Part shown: positions 18,295-29,615 of the stretch, piece by piece | How positions within the stretch are numbered: the first letter of the stretch is position 1 | Layout: each line of letters starts with the position of its first letter | Origin: Maioricimonas rarisocia | GTDB taxonomy: Bacteria; Planctomycetota; Planctomycetia; Planctomycetales; Planctomycetaceae | Assembly (NCBI RefSeq): GCF_007747795.1 | Contig: NZ_CP036275.1 | Location: 4,580,001-4,644,000, forward strand | DNA: 64,000 nt | Reading direction: 5' to 3' | Program-made: the position numbers and the translations under genes | The notes under the pieces: generated by a model | What the model saw: the letters and a program-made list of their open reading frames with translations, nothing else | Databases searched by the model: none | What the model was told of the DNA's origin: nothing

Positions 18295-20127
18295 TTACTC
18301 GTACGGCAGCGCCTTGAGGAACTCCACGAGATCCGAGATCTCCTGCTCCGACAGGTGGCGCGTGCGGCCGTGACGGTCTTCCGGATTCGCCGTCGTCAGC
18401 ACGTCCCGCAGCGTCGCCGCACTGCCGTCGTGCAGGTATGGAGCCGAGCGGTACACTCCCAGCAGCGTTGGTGTGTCGTAAGCGGTTCCCATCTTTTCGG
18501 ACGGATCGTCCTGGCCCGTCCCGACGTCGTGCAGCAGGAAGGTCTCCCCGCTGTCCGAGTCGGTGCGAGAGCCGGAGTCACAGAAGTATGGCCCGCTGTG
18601 ACAGGTCGCGCACTTCGTCTCACTCGAAAAGAACAGCTTGCGTCCACGCTGTGCCGCGTCGCTCAGGCCGTTCTTCGCGTACGGGCTGAGGGGCACATCG
18701 TGCGAGTTTGCGTAGGCGGCCAGAGCATCCAGTTCGCGGGAGAGTCCCTTGTTCGGTTTCCCGAGCGAGTCGTTCAGCCTCCCACGGATCAGTCCCCGCC
18801 CCTGCATCAGCGGTCCCCGGATCGTGTGCTCGAAGTCCTGCACTTCGTCCCGGTCGGCCGACCAGTGAATCGGGTGCGTGTGAGCCATGCCGAACAGCGG
18901 CTGCGTCTGGCGAAGTCCTTCCGGCTGCTGCCAGGTCCGGCCATCCGGCTCGCCATCGGGATGACAACTCGAGCAGGAGATCCAGCGGCGGCCGACCATC
19001 GGTTGGCGGGCAGAGTAGAACAGCCTTTTCCCGAGCCAGATTTCTCCCTCGAGCGGGTTCTTGCAGACCGTGATGCGGGCCTGTTCCTGCAGCGTCGAGG
19101 CGTCATAGGCGACGACTTCAAAGTCGAGCGCGTTGTAGACGTAGAATGTCCCTCCATCGGGAGCAACGCGAACCGCCCGCGGGTTGGCCCCCAGCCGCAA
19201 CAGCGACGCGTACTCCAGTTCGCGGTAGTTGTCGTCGAGGACGTTGCAGACGAACAGGTCATCCGTTCCGGCGAAGGCGACGTAGAGGCGGGTGCCGTCC
19301 GGCGAGACGGCCACTTCCCACGGGTTCGCCACCACGTAGGTGCCGCGGAACGAATCCATCTGCACCCGTTTGCGGCGTTTCCCTTCGCCTGCTTCCGTGT
19401 CGACGATCGCCACGTAGGGGAAGATCGCTCCCGAGCCATGCGGCACCGTGACCCGCGACCGCTGCATCGGCAGGTACGCCTTGGGGCGGGTCGGATGAAC
19501 GGCGATCTGTCGCGCGAGGTTCTCCTGCGACGAACCGGCCCATTCGTCGACGACTTCCCACGTGTCCAGATCGATCGCTCGGACGATTGCTGTGTAATAC
19601 TCCGTGGTCAGCAGACGTCGCCCGCCCGGCTCGAGGGCAATGCCACGAATGAACCGTCCGACGTCCAGCGCGCGAACGATTGACGGAGCAGCCGGATCGA
19701 TCTCGAGGACCTGCCCGGGATAGTCGAGCGTAACGTACACCCGTGTTCCGTTGGCATTCGAGACGATGCCGTAAGGCTCGTCGAAGACTTCGACCGTTCC
19801 GGTGGCCTTGCCGGCGTCGGCATCGACGAACTGCACGCGGTCGTCGCCGTGCACGGCAACGGCCAACTGATGCGATGTGCCGACAAAGCTGACGCCTTCC
19901 GGATGGTGGCCGACGGCGACTTCGTGCAGAACCGTGTGCGTCTTCAGATCGACGATCGTGACGGTGCCGCTGTCCCGGTTCGAGCAGGCCAGCAGTGTCC
20001 CCTCGGCGGAGATGTCGATCAGACTGTTGGATGTGCCTGCCAGTGCCGATCCGCACGGGGCCAGGGTCGCGACGGTCAGCATGACCGCCTGGCTGATATG
20101 TCGCAGCCTGGTGGGAGTGATGCTCAT
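18295..20127 (-). CDS. Exported beta-propeller/di-haem cytochrome c peroxidase-like protein
   Basis: This 610-aa exported protein combines an N-terminal YncE-like seven-bladed propeller (about residues 35-370, with repeats such as VAVSPDGTRLYVAF) and a C-terminal di-haem region of the cytochrome c peroxidase/MauG type. The two haem sites are CSSCH (near 381) and CATCH (near 505). The distal signature DTPTLLGVYRSAPYLHDGS matches the family. The start at 20127 gives a signal peptide ending ALA and has AAGGAG directly upstream; the longer frame to 20262 is not supported. The likely site is the periplasm. The electron-transfer partner is unknown, and the fused propeller may bind a substrate. Confidence 0.83.
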   Translation of the reverse strand: MSITPTRLRHISQAVMLTVATLAPCGSALAGTSNSLIDISAEGTLLACSNRDSGTVTIVDLKTHTVLHEVAVGHHPEGVSFVGTSHQLAVAVHGDDRVQFVDADAGKATGTVEVFDEPYGIVSNANGTRVYVTLDYPGQVLEIDPAAPSIVRALDVGRFIRGIALEPGGRRLLTTEYYTAIVRAIDLDTWEVVDEWAGSSQENLARQIAVHPTRPKAYLPMQRSRVTVPHGSGAIFPYVAIVDTEAGEGKRRKRVQMDSFRGTYVVANPWEVAVSPDGTRLYVAFAGTDDLFVCNVLDDNYRELEYASLLRLGANPRAVRVAPDGGTFYVYNALDFEVVAYDASTLQEQARITVCKNPLEGEIWLGKRLFYSARQPMVGRRWISCSSCHPDGEPDGRTWQQPEGLRQTQPLFGMAHTHPIHWSADRDEVQDFEHTIRGPLMQGRGLIRGRLNDSLGKPNKGLSRELDALAAYANSHDVPLSPYAKNGLSDAAQRGRKLFFSSETKCATCHSGPYFCDSGSRTDSDSGETFLLHDVGTGQDDPSEKMGTAYDTPTLLGVYRSAPYLHDGSAATLRDVLTTANPEDRHGRTRHLSEQEISDLVEFLKALPYE

Positions 20128-20529
20128 GAGACTCCTTCGCACGATGTCCCTCCATCCGGTCGTCGTCTGGAATGCCCGGGAGCCGACCCGCCGGCACGGC
20201 TCCACCGTCGCCAACGATGATAAAGTTCCCGCCGCTCTGTCGATAGCGGAACCGGCAATCACCGCGACTCAGGCGGAGCAACCGACGACGGAGACTCGCT
20301 TCCCGGTACAATGAGACCTGCGGGCACCCAAACGGTGAAACGGCTCAGAATCCCTGTCCGCACGATCGTCACTTCCGCACAAATCGTTAACAGCAGAACG
20401 AGCGGTGCAGTCCGTGAGAACCGGGCGGACCTGACCGGGGGGACGCAGTGGCGGGCGACCGGGGTGTCGATCGCGGCTTATGCTCGATGAAGACCCCATG
20501 TTGCCGAAACGAATCACACCGGTTCGCCC
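20128..20529. other. Divergent intergenic region, nothing firm
   Basis: These 402 bp lie between the divergent cytochrome and membrane-protein genes. A TACAAT at 20307-20312 could be a -10 box for the rightward gene, but no -35 lies at a suitable spacing. I see no gene or repeat. Confidence 0.35.
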
Positions 20530-22137
<1,608 letters not shown>

Positions 22138-22198
22138 ATCATCGTCATCCGCGCTGCGTCCACGTCGATGTGCCCCGCTCAGTGAAGGCTCTGCAAAC

Positions 22199-23485
22199 AT
22201 GTCTGCCCGACAGATCTCCTTGAAGTCCGTCGCACTGGTTCAGGCGCTGGTTCTGATTGCGTTTGCCGTCGCGATTGCCGTCGACGCCCGCGCGGTGACG
22301 GATGCAGTCTCCCAGCGACTTCTCGACGAAACGCCGTTCGAAAAGGTGCCGATTCCGCGCGAGCAGCCGCTGGTTGTTGAGCCGCTGTATGACCGGCCGG
22401 ACTTCGTCAGCGACGAGGATCTGGCGGCCGTACTGCGACAGGTGCGACCGCAGTTTGATCGCGAACAGATGAAGCCGAACTACGTCGAACACGCGTTGCG
22501 TGGCTGGGGCGTGCGGGCAAAGTTTGCGAATCCGGACATTCCCTCGGGCGAGGAATTGGCACTGTTTCTGACCGATCATGCCCGCTTCTCCGATTCGTGG
22601 GGGAAGAAGGCCCAACCGCTACTGATCGACCGACCGCAGGGGATCGCGATTCGATGGGGACGCGAAACCGGAGCCTCGGTTCATCACGACCACTGGCTCG
22701 CCAGCCTGACCGAAGCAGGGATCTCGCGGGACACGCCGGTCTATGGTCCGGCCCGCCGCGACATGACGATCGGGGACGTCGTGCAGGAATCGCTGCGTGA
22801 CTTCCGCCTCGATGAACGGGAAACCGAATGGACCGCAATGGCGTTCGGATTATGGCTTCCCCCCACCCGCAACTGGACCGGCGGAGACGGCCGCCAGTAC
22901 TCCTTCGATCTGATTGCCCGCCGACTGATGCGGGGACACAAGGAGAAAGGTGTTTGCAGTGGGACCCATCGCGTCTATTCGCTGATGCTGCTCATTCGCC
23001 TGGATGACGAGTTCGACATCCTCTCCGATGGCATGCATGCCGAGGTGTACGGCTACCTCGAAGACGTGCGGGACGCCATCATCGCGGCCCAGTTCGAGGA
23101 CGGTCACTGGCCGTCCAACTGGCCGGAGGGAGCGGGGGCGGTTGAGAATCCCGTTGATGATCCCGTTTATCGGCAGGTGATCGCCACGGGGCACCATCTT
23201 GAATGGCTGGCGATCGCACCGCGCGATCTGCATCCCCCGGATGAGCAGATCCGCCGGGCCGCCGAGTGGGTGATCCAAACCACCGTCGAACAGCCGACCG
23301 AGGACATCCTGGCCCGGTACACGTTCTACAGTCACGTCGGCAATGCGCTCGCGCTGTGGCGGAACACGCATCCAGCCGACTTCTGGATGGAGTGGGTTGA
23401 GACGCATCCTGATGCGGCGGCGACCGAAGCCTCTCAGGAGAGCGACGAGACAACAGCGGCCAGTTCAAGCGTTGACGGGACGTAG
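22199..23485 (+). CDS. Secreted protein, toroid-like, function unknown
   Basis: This 428-aa protein has one N-terminal hydrophobic segment ([18 protein letters not shown]), a signal anchor or signal peptide. The rest is helical with a repeated G-H-W-P and W-x-x-W pattern ([15 protein letters not shown]), which recalls alpha/alpha-toroid or squalene-cyclase-like folds. I do not recognise the family. It includes [20 protein letters not shown] and a Ser/Thr-rich tail. It pairs with the preceding membrane protein, so a cell-envelope role is plausible but unproven. Confidence 0.62.
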   Translation: MSARQISLKSVALVQALVLIAFAVAIAVDARAVTDAVSQRLLDETPFEKVPIPREQPLVVEPLYDRPDFVSDEDLAAVLRQVRPQFDREQMKPNYVEHALRGWGVRAKFANPDIPSGEELALFLTDHARFSDSWGKKAQPLLIDRPQGIAIRWGRETGASVHHDHWLASLTEAGISRDTPVYGPARRDMTIGDVVQESLRDFRLDERETEWTAMAFGLWLPPTRNWTGGDGRQYSFDLIARRLMRGHKEKGVCSGTHRVYSLMLLIRLDDEFDILSDGMHAEVYGYLEDVRDAIIAAQFEDGHWPSNWPEGAGAVENPVDDPVYRQVIATGHHLEWLAIAPRDLHPPDEQIRRAAEWVIQTTVEQPTEDILARYTFYSHVGNALALWRNTHPADFWMEWVETHPDAAATEASQESDETTAASSSVDGT

Positions 23486-24417
23486 GTCAGGCATCGCCTG
23501 GCGAACACCGGCGCTGCCTGATGGGAGTTCCCCGGAGCACTCGTGAACGTGTTCCGCTGCGGAAGGTGCGTCACGGACGATTCCGTCTGCGAAATGCGAT
23601 CTTCAACGCGTCGCCCACCAGTGACCTGCCGTGACACACCCGACATGTCCCTGAGAGGACGACGCTCGCCTGTGGTTTAGTGTGCTGTTCTCTCGAGCCT
23701 CGCCTCTCGAGTCTCACGGGCTACTGACCACGCTGACGGGACGCTGATCTGTTCTGGCTGCTCGCACACGACTTCCTGTGGCTGCGCCACCCAGACACGT
23801 CATGTGTCTGGGCCACCCGCGGACGACACTCGTGAATTGCAGGCGAGCCCCGAGCGTGAACTCGGGGGTAGGACGCTCGAACAGGGGGGCCATGCTCATC
23901 CTTTCGAGGCATGCCGTAGGTCTGGCTCCGCCTGACGAACGCCGGTGCGCATCCCCGAATGACGCTACACTTCTCGCTGCTACCAGCACGCAGCGAAAGC
24001 GCACCGTCATTCGCAGCGCACGGCTCGCAGAGCCGTGGCACCCTGCATATTGGCTTCTGACGTAGCCCAGGCTCCGCCTGACGAATGTCGATGTTCACCC
24101 GGCAACGTCGGCACTGGGTGCCACTGCCGGCTTTGTCCAGCAGTGCGAACCGCCCTCACTGCACCTGCTTGTCTTGATGGTCAAGCATGTCATCCCGGAG
24201 CTCACGCTTCGCGGCCGCCAGCGTTCTCTTCTCCGGGGTATTGCATCATCGTGACAGCTCCCACATCTACGGCGCACGGCTCGCAGAGCCGTAGCACCCT
24301 GTCGATTGGGGTGGGTTTCCTGAATTTCGCAGATGCTGGGACCAGTCCCAGCCTACCCTGCAGGTCCGCTTGCTCGCACAGCGGTGGCACGCCTGACGCA
24401 GAGGGCGACGACCTCCC
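23486..24417. repeat. 932-bp gene-free region of palindromic repeats
   Basis: No gene is supported. Several repeat families recur: GTAGGTCAGGCATCGCCTGG at about 23483 with relatives near 23913 and 24062; CCCCGAGCGTGAACTCGGGG at 23848-23867; and CACGGCTCGCAGAGCCGTG at about 24020-24038 and, diverged, at about 24273. The same families sit in other intergenic gaps here (17.3, 18.1, 35.2 kb). The open frames crossing this region are Arg/Ser/Pro-rich shadows. Confidence 0.7.
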
Positions 24418-25266
24418 CTACAGCACGCTGCGGCCCACGCTCGACGTCGCGAACGTGGCAATGTAGCTCATCAGCCGCATTTCGGCCGAGGGAATCTCGC
24501 GGCGGATCCGTTCGGCCAGAGAGGGGGCCACCGTAGTTGTCTGCAGCTCTTTGAGGTAGTCGACAAGCAGAGCCCGTCCACCGGGAGCTTCGTGCAGTAG
24601 AAAGTGCACCCACGCCCAGGATTCCTGGTAGTCGACTCGCCGCATCTGGGCGATGTCGTCAAGCTGTTCGAGCCGCTGCAGATCGGGCCGCCAGCCGTTC
24701 TCGAGCGCCGTGGCCAGTCGATGCGCGTGGTCCCGGTTGAGAGCCCCCGGTTGTGTGCCGCCCACTTCGAAGTATTCCGCCAGTCCTTCGTCGAGCCAGA
24801 GGGGAACGGTTCGGAGCGTCGCATGCAGCAGACCGTGCGTGTATTCGTGCCGCAGATCCTCGCCGACGCGGTCGCCCTGAAAGGCGTAGACCGCCAGTTC
24901 GGTGGTCGAGCCGATGAAGAATGCCCGCCGGTTCGGCAGTTCCGGATGAGCGGTCTGCATATACGTGGCGTAACGCTCCTGGTCGCGGAAGAGGTAGACG
25001 CTGACCGAGCGATTGGCGTTCGGAAGGTCGAGCACCTCCGTGATCTGGTCGCGGACACGGTACAGATCGGCGATGAGCGGATCGCTCGACGGGAGCTTCA
25101 TGTCGGAGTGGATCGTCAGCCCCTCGTCCCGGAATTCATGCCGGTCGGGGAGGCCGCGAAACGCATTCCGCCCGGGAGTGACGCAACCGGCTGCCACAAG
25201 AGCGAGGCAGGCCGCGATCACCCACGTTCGACGCACGCCAGGAGTTTGAGCAGGTCGACCAACCAT
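24418..25266 (-). CDS. Lipoprotein with gluzincin-like zinc peptidase motif (DUF1570-like)
   Basis: This is a probable outer-envelope lipoprotein with a metallopeptidase-like domain, 282 aa. The signal ends LVAAGC (Cys28). The zinc site is H140-E141-Y-T-H144, followed by WLDEGLAEYFE at about 157-167, which gives a second-helix Glu like gluzincins. A helical C-terminal region follows. The substrate is unknown. It lies downstream of fmt on the same strand after 171 nt and may be co-transcribed, but a functional link is not obvious. Confidence 0.75.
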   Translation of the reverse strand: MVGRPAQTPGVRRTWVIAACLALVAAGCVTPGRNAFRGLPDRHEFRDEGLTIHSDMKLPSSDPLIADLYRVRDQITEVLDLPNANRSVSVYLFRDQERYATYMQTAHPELPNRRAFFIGSTTELAVYAFQGDRVGEDLRHEYTHGLLHATLRTVPLWLDEGLAEYFEVGGTQPGALNRDHAHRLATALENGWRPDLQRLEQLDDIAQMRRVDYQESWAWVHFLLHEAPGGRALLVDYLKELQTTTVAPSLAERIRREIPSAEMRLMSYIATFATSSVGRSVL

Positions 25267-25437
25267 CCGTGGAACAAGTCGAACGTCGTGCTGGAGTCGG
25301 TTTCGAAATCCGTCCCATGACAGCCTGATCCTGGCGCGAATTGCTCGCGCAGGACAGGGCGTGCCCGACAGAGTGGCGGGAGTGTCCCAAAAGCGGTCTG
25401 AACCGGCAAGACGGGATTCGCTCCGCCGGTGGCCGGC

Positions 25438-26412
25438 CTATTCGGGGGCCGGACCGAACCGGGAAGTCTCGTCCGGGTGATGGCCGTGCAGAAACTCGGC
25501 GGCGATCATTTCCCGCTTGCCGGCCGGCTTGAGGCGGATCACTTCGACGATCCCCGCACCCGTTCGGACGTACAGGTGCTTGTCATGAGCGGCCGCAAGC
25601 TGACCCGGCTGCGAACCGGGAACGGCCTCGACTTCGTCTTCACTGACCGATTGCGTCTCGAGGACGAGCAGCCGCAGTGGTTTGCGGCCTTCCTGGGTGA
25701 AAAACGTGAACGGCATCGGCCAGGGCTGCATCGCCCGGACGTGCCAGCCCACCTGCTCGGCGGTCCGCGTCCAGTCGATCTGTCCCATCGACTTGGGCAT
25801 CTTGGGAGCCAGTGTCACCTGCGATTCGTCCTGCGGGATCGCTTCGGCCTGGCCGCGTTCCAGACGCTCCAGCACTTCGAGTGTCAGTGGTCCCGACAGA
25901 TCCGCCAGACGAGCCTCGAGTTCCCCACTCGTCTCCTGCGGTCCGATGTCCGTGCGGACGACACCCAGGATCGGTCCGGCATCGAGGGCGGGAACGATCC
26001 GGAACATCGTCACGCCCGATTCGGTTTCACCGTTGAGAATCGCATAGTGGACCGGCGCGGCTCCGCGGTACTTCGGCAGCAGCGAGGCATGCAGATTGAT
26101 GGCGCCAAAGCGGGGAATATCCAGCAGTTCCTGCGAGAGAATCTGGCCGTAGGCGGCAACGACGAAGACGTCGGCACCATAGGATCGCAGCCGGTCGAGC
26201 GCCTCGGGGGCCCGGGCTTTTTCGGGCTGGAACACGTCGATCCCGTGCTCGAGGCCCGTTTCCTTCATCACGTTGACGTGATGGTGATGGCCCCGGCCGG
26301 TCCGGTCCGGTTGCGTGACCAGCGCGGCGACCTCGTGCGGCGAGTCGATGAGAGTCCTGAAGGTCGGCAGGGCAAACTGCCCCGTTCCCATCATGACAAC
26401 GCGGAGCGGCAC
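25438..26412 (-). CDS. fmt: Methionyl-tRNA formyltransferase
   Basis: This enzyme formylates the initiator Met-tRNA using 10-formyl-tetrahydrofolate, in the cytoplasm. It is 324 aa. The catalytic triad regions are present: N and H in NLHASLLPKYRGAAP and the Asp in PALDAGPIL. The C-terminal OB-like domain runs from about residue 205. The start is GTG at 26412, supported by AAGGAG 6 nt upstream; the next ATG lies inside the first beta strand. It follows def on the same strand, the usual def-fmt arrangement. Confidence 0.95.
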   Translation of the reverse strand: MPLRVVMMGTGQFALPTFRTLIDSPHEVAALVTQPDRTGRGHHHHVNVMKETGLEHGIDVFQPEKARAPEALDRLRSYGADVFVVAAYGQILSQELLDIPRFGAINLHASLLPKYRGAAPVHYAILNGETESGVTMFRIVPALDAGPILGVVRTDIGPQETSGELEARLADLSGPLTLEVLERLERGQAEAIPQDESQVTLAPKMPKSMGQIDWTRTAEQVGWHVRAMQPWPMPFTFFTQEGRKPLRLLVLETQSVSEDEVEAVPGSQPGQLAAAHDKHLYVRTGAGIVEVIRLKPAGKREMIAAEFLHGHHPDETSRFGPAPE

Positions 26413-26493
26413 AGGAATCTCCTTCGCGCTGCAGCTTGATCGCGGCAGCGAGTGGCGCAGAGTCGGAACAGGCCGATGCGACGGACGGGACTG

Positions 26494-27093
26494 TTACTTC
26501 GAGGCCGGCTCGAACTGGCCGGTGCGGGACATCTCATCCAGCTGGCGGCGGATCTCTTCATCAGAGGCGATCTCGCCTGCCTCCTGGGCCTGCCGAAAAC
26601 GATGTTCGAACTCGGCCAGTTTTCCGTCGACTTCGCGGCGCAGCGACTCGCTCAGCCGCTCCGTGAACATGACGCCGTCCAGATGGTCGGTCTCGTGCTG
26701 AACGACCCGGGCGGCCAGATCGTCAAGAGTCGCCTGGATGGGCTGTCCCTCCAGATCAAACGCCTCGATCACGACTTCTTCGGCCCGCTGGACCTCGGCA
26801 TAGATTCCGGGCACGCTCAGGCACCCCTCTTCGCCGAATTCGGCCCCCTTCCGCTTGCGGATGACCGGATTGATGAACACCAGTTCTTCGTCGGTCTCTT
26901 CCGGGTCTCCGGTGAGATTGACGATGAAGAACCGGAACGGAAGACCGACCTGGTTGGCGGCCAGTCCAATCCCTTTGGCCTCGTACATCAGCCCGAACAT
27001 CTCACGGACGACGGCGCGCAACTGTGGGTCGATCCGGGTGACGTCGGACGACTTCCAGGTCAGGGCGGGATGGGGATGGTAGACAATCTGCAT
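26494..27093 (-). CDS. def: Peptide deformylase
   Basis: This metalloenzyme removes the formyl group from nascent proteins. It is 199 aa. All three motifs are present: GIGLAANQVG (41-50), EEGCLS with metal ligand Cys91, and HETDH with His133, Glu134 and His137. Motif 1 has Asn where the commonest form has Pro (AAPQ), which is an accepted variant. The extended helical C-terminus (about residues 145-199) is longer than in E. coli. It is first in a def-fmt pair. Confidence 0.95.
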   Translation of the reverse strand: MQIVYHPHPALTWKSSDVTRIDPQLRAVVREMFGLMYEAKGIGLAANQVGLPFRFFIVNLTGDPEETDEELVFINPVIRKRKGAEFGEEGCLSVPGIYAEVQRAEEVVIEAFDLEGQPIQATLDDLAARVVQHETDHLDGVMFTERLSESLRREVDGKLAEFEHRFRQAQEAGEIASDEEIRRQLDEMSRTGQFEPASK

Positions 27094-27180
27094 GGACGAC
27101 TCGCCGAACTTTCTGCGTGCTGTGACAGCCTTCGCTCTTCAATCGAATCAACGATTATACGCAGGGCCGGCGCGCAACAA

Positions 27181-27212
27181 CAGGCACCGCATGCTCGTGC
27201 ACACGGTGCCTG
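27181..27212 (-). terminator. Hairpin terminator after the small lipoprotein gene
   Basis: A 9-bp perfect stem (CAGGCACCG at 27181-27189 with CGGTGCCTG at 27204-27212) lies 31 nt beyond the stop of the minus-strand gene ending at 27244. It is followed on that strand by TTGTTG. The T-run is short, so strength is uncertain. Confidence 0.45.
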
Positions 27213-27243
27213 TCGGAGGACGTTGGACGTTGTCGCGGGGCGA

Positions 27244-27489
27244 TCAGTAGGTCGGCAGCGGATTGACCGGCGCGGTCGCGGTCGCGTACGGGGCGTAGGG
27301 GACGGCAGCCTGCATGCTGGTCCCGCCGTAGTAGGCACCCTGAGGATACACACCGCCACCGGCACCGCCGCCGTAAGGCTGGTAGCCGCATCCACCTCCG
27401 TAGCAACCGCCGCCGTAGGGGGCGTGGCAGCAGCCGGCGGCCGTCGCCAGCGACACTGCGCATCCGATCAGCAAGAGCAGACGCTTCAT
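27244..27489 (-). CDS. Small Gly/Tyr-rich lipoprotein
   Basis: This 81-aa protein starts at 27489 with AAGGA 9 nt upstream (an ATG three codons earlier overlaps the ribosome-binding site). The signal peptide runs MKRLLLLIGCAVSLATAAGC, with Cys at 20 as a possible lipidation site. The mature part is low-complexity, rich in Gly, Tyr, Pro and Cys (GGGCYGGGCGYQPYGGG). Such short proteins are seen in planctomycete envelopes; the role is unknown. The longer frame to 27720 is not supported. Confidence 0.6.
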   Translation of the reverse strand: MKRLLLLIGCAVSLATAAGCCHAPYGGGCYGGGCGYQPYGGGAGGGVYPQGAYYGGTSMQAAVPYAPYATATAPVNPLPTY

Positions 27490-27873
27490 TTCGATCATTC
27501 CTTTCCTGGGCAGGGAGGGGGAGGCGGTGTTCGCCTGTCGCTGCGGGCACCGCTTGAGCGTTCCGCGTTTCGCGGTTCCGCAGAGAATGAATTGAGGAAT
27601 TGGGGAACATCCCGCACGCACACGACATCCGTCCGGGCCGAAACCGTCCGGTCCGGTTGGCTGGGCAGTCGATTCGGTTGGTGTCGTGGGGGGAGACTCT
27701 GAGGAAGTGAACTCTGACATCGCTGCCGGAAACAGACCGGGATGAACGCGTCCGTTCCCGAAGCGGGCGGGAAGGTATTGGCTTCTCGAAAACGCGTCAA
27801 CCCGATTTCGGGACTTTCGCTCAAGTCTCGAAGCCGTTTCGCCGAGAGCATGCCGCCGGGCGAATGCCCTCCC
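27490..27873. other. Intergenic region upstream of the small lipoprotein
   Basis: These 384 bp lie between the stop of the acyltransferase gene (minus strand) and the small lipoprotein. I see no gene, hairpin or clear promoter. Open frames here are out-of-frame extensions of neighbours. Confidence 0.4.
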
Positions 27874-29271
27874 TCAGACGCGAATGAAATACCGCTGACG
27901 GTACATCCAGTAGGCGATCAGCCAGAAGACGATAACGACCGCCGTCGGCCCGATGAGCCGGCCGAACATGTCGTCGGCCATTGCGGCCGGGCCAAACAGC
28001 GTCTCGAGGAAGCCGGTCAGGTGAATCCCGACCACCTTGTCGGCCGTCCACCCGCGGAGCAGCTGTCCCATCATGTAGACGGCGATGGAGTTCATGCCGA
28101 GCACGACCAGCGGAAACGCCAGCCTTCGCAACGGCAGGATGTCGAAGAGCATGTAGAACAGGGCCAGCAGCCAGATCACGTACGCACCGCTGAAGAGCGT
28201 CCAGGAAGGCGTCCAGATTCGCTTGACGATCGGGACCGCGTACTCGCCCGCGGCCAGTCCCAGCAGCATGCAGATGGCGCCCCCTCCTACGAGGTAGCCG
28301 ACTTTCCGCCAGGGAGGGAGGCCCGTCATCAGGAACTGTCCGCACAGGATCCCCAGCAGCATCGTGCCGATCGAAGGGACAAAGTTCAGCGTCGCGTAGC
28401 CCCCCCGGTTGATCTCGAACGGTTCCGGGTTGCTCAGCAGCCAGTGGGACAGCACCCGGCCGGGCTCGAAGAGCAGGGCCGAGATCCCGGGAGGCGGAGC
28501 CGGTGTGGCTTCGGGGGTCCGCAATTCACCCAGCACGTGCCAGTCGAACTCCTGGGCGGCGTTGCGATGCTTCGACCACGGCGCGAACGATCCGTCGAAC
28601 TGCGTCTCCGGATCGACCTCCAGGTCGGCCACGGCCCTGGCGTACTCCGTCGACATCTCGTAGCTCTTGAAGTACCACCAGTAGCCCCCCAGCAGGAGGA
28701 CGAGGGCGATGATCTGTACGAGAGGCCGGCGGCCCAGCAGCAAATACGCGAAGAAATAGCCCAGCCCGATCTGAGCGAGGACGTTGGTGAACATCCAGTT
28801 GGTCCGCTCGGCCCGCAGCGAGTAGAGGAAAACACCCAGCAGCACGAGGACGATCGACCGCCACAGGGCGTGCAGGACCCGTCGCCACGCAGGCTGACCG
28901 TCTTTTGCTCGCCGGCGGTACGAGAACGGCATCGCCACTCCGACCATGAACATGAAGGCGGGCTGGATGAGGTCCCAGAAGGAGACGCCCATCAGACCGA
29001 ACCGGCTGGCCCATTCGGGATGACTGAAGTGAAACGCGATCGACTGCCAGATGCCGTAGTCGAGATGGTTCCAGACCGGAGCATCCTCCGGCAGCCGTGC
29101 CAGGGCCGCGATGCCGAAGCCGTTCGCCGCGAGCATCAGCATGATGAATCCGCGGTAGGCATCGAGCGAGACGAGTCGCTGGCCGGCAGCGGTCGGTTTC
29201 GCGGCAGGGGGCGCCTCATTTCCGGGCGAATCGGACGTGCCCTGTGCGGCTTTCTTCGATGCCTTGTCCAT
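27874..29271 (-). CDS. Heparan-alpha-glucosaminide N-acetyltransferase-like membrane protein
   Basis: This 465-aa multi-pass membrane acyltransferase-like protein belongs to the DUF5009/DUF1624 class, often annotated as a heparan-alpha-glucosaminide N-acetyltransferase homologue. The opening motif RLVSLDAYRGFIMLMLAANG is the family signature, followed by GVSFWDLIQPAFMFMVGVAM and about ten helices. The first 45 residues are a disordered Ala/Lys/Pro-rich tail. The start is uncertain: ATGs at 29271, 29310 and 29352 are all possible and none has a strong ribosome-binding site. It probably transfers an acyl group to a glycan across the membrane; the acceptor is unknown. Confidence 0.8.
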   Translation of the reverse strand: MDKASKKAAQGTSDSPGNEAPPAAKPTAAGQRLVSLDAYRGFIMLMLAANGFGIAALARLPEDAPVWNHLDYGIWQSIAFHFSHPEWASRFGLMGVSFWDLIQPAFMFMVGVAMPFSYRRRAKDGQPAWRRVLHALWRSIVLVLLGVFLYSLRAERTNWMFTNVLAQIGLGYFFAYLLLGRRPLVQIIALVLLLGGYWWYFKSYEMSTEYARAVADLEVDPETQFDGSFAPWSKHRNAAQEFDWHVLGELRTPEATPAPPPGISALLFEPGRVLSHWLLSNPEPFEINRGGYATLNFVPSIGTMLLGILCGQFLMTGLPPWRKVGYLVGGGAICMLLGLAAGEYAVPIVKRIWTPSWTLFSGAYVIWLLALFYMLFDILPLRRLAFPLVVLGMNSIAVYMMGQLLRGWTADKVVGIHLTGFLETLFGPAAMADDMFGRLIGPTAVVIVFWLIAYWMYRQRYFIRV

Positions 29272-29615
29272 CAGTGACCCCGCGTAGTTAAGGCGATAAG
29301 TCTCACCCATGTCGGTCGACCCTGCACTGTGACGCCCGAAACGGTTCTTCAAAATCAGCTTACTCCGAGGCTGCTCCGACCGCTACCGGCGAGCGAACGG
29401 CGGCACCGTCCTGTCGCCTGATGCACCCGCATGTTCGACCTTGCGGGTCGGGCAAAAGGGGCAGTCGGGGCGTGGAAGACTTTGACAGCGGGGCTGGGTT
29501 GTTCGTTCAGGCGGAGGGAGGCCCGTTTCGCTGATCTGCGCAGCAGGACCAACCGATGTAATCTGATGCGTTCTCTTCGGCGGTACATCCCGGTAGAATT
29601 TCCGGTCAGGACTCG
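29272..29615. other. Divergent intergenic region, nothing firm
   Basis: These 344 bp lie between the divergent acyltransferase and kinase genes. I see no repeat, hairpin or convincing promoter pair. Part of it may be N-terminal coding sequence if an upstream start of the acyltransferase is used. Confidence 0.35.

Noticed and set aside
18070-19683. 537-codon plus-strand frame
   Set aside because: It is antisense to the beta-propeller/di-haem gene; no motifs, shadow composition.
27742-29277. 511-codon plus-strand frame
   Set aside because: It mirrors the acyltransferase gene and is Gln/Arg/Asp/Pro-rich without a fold.
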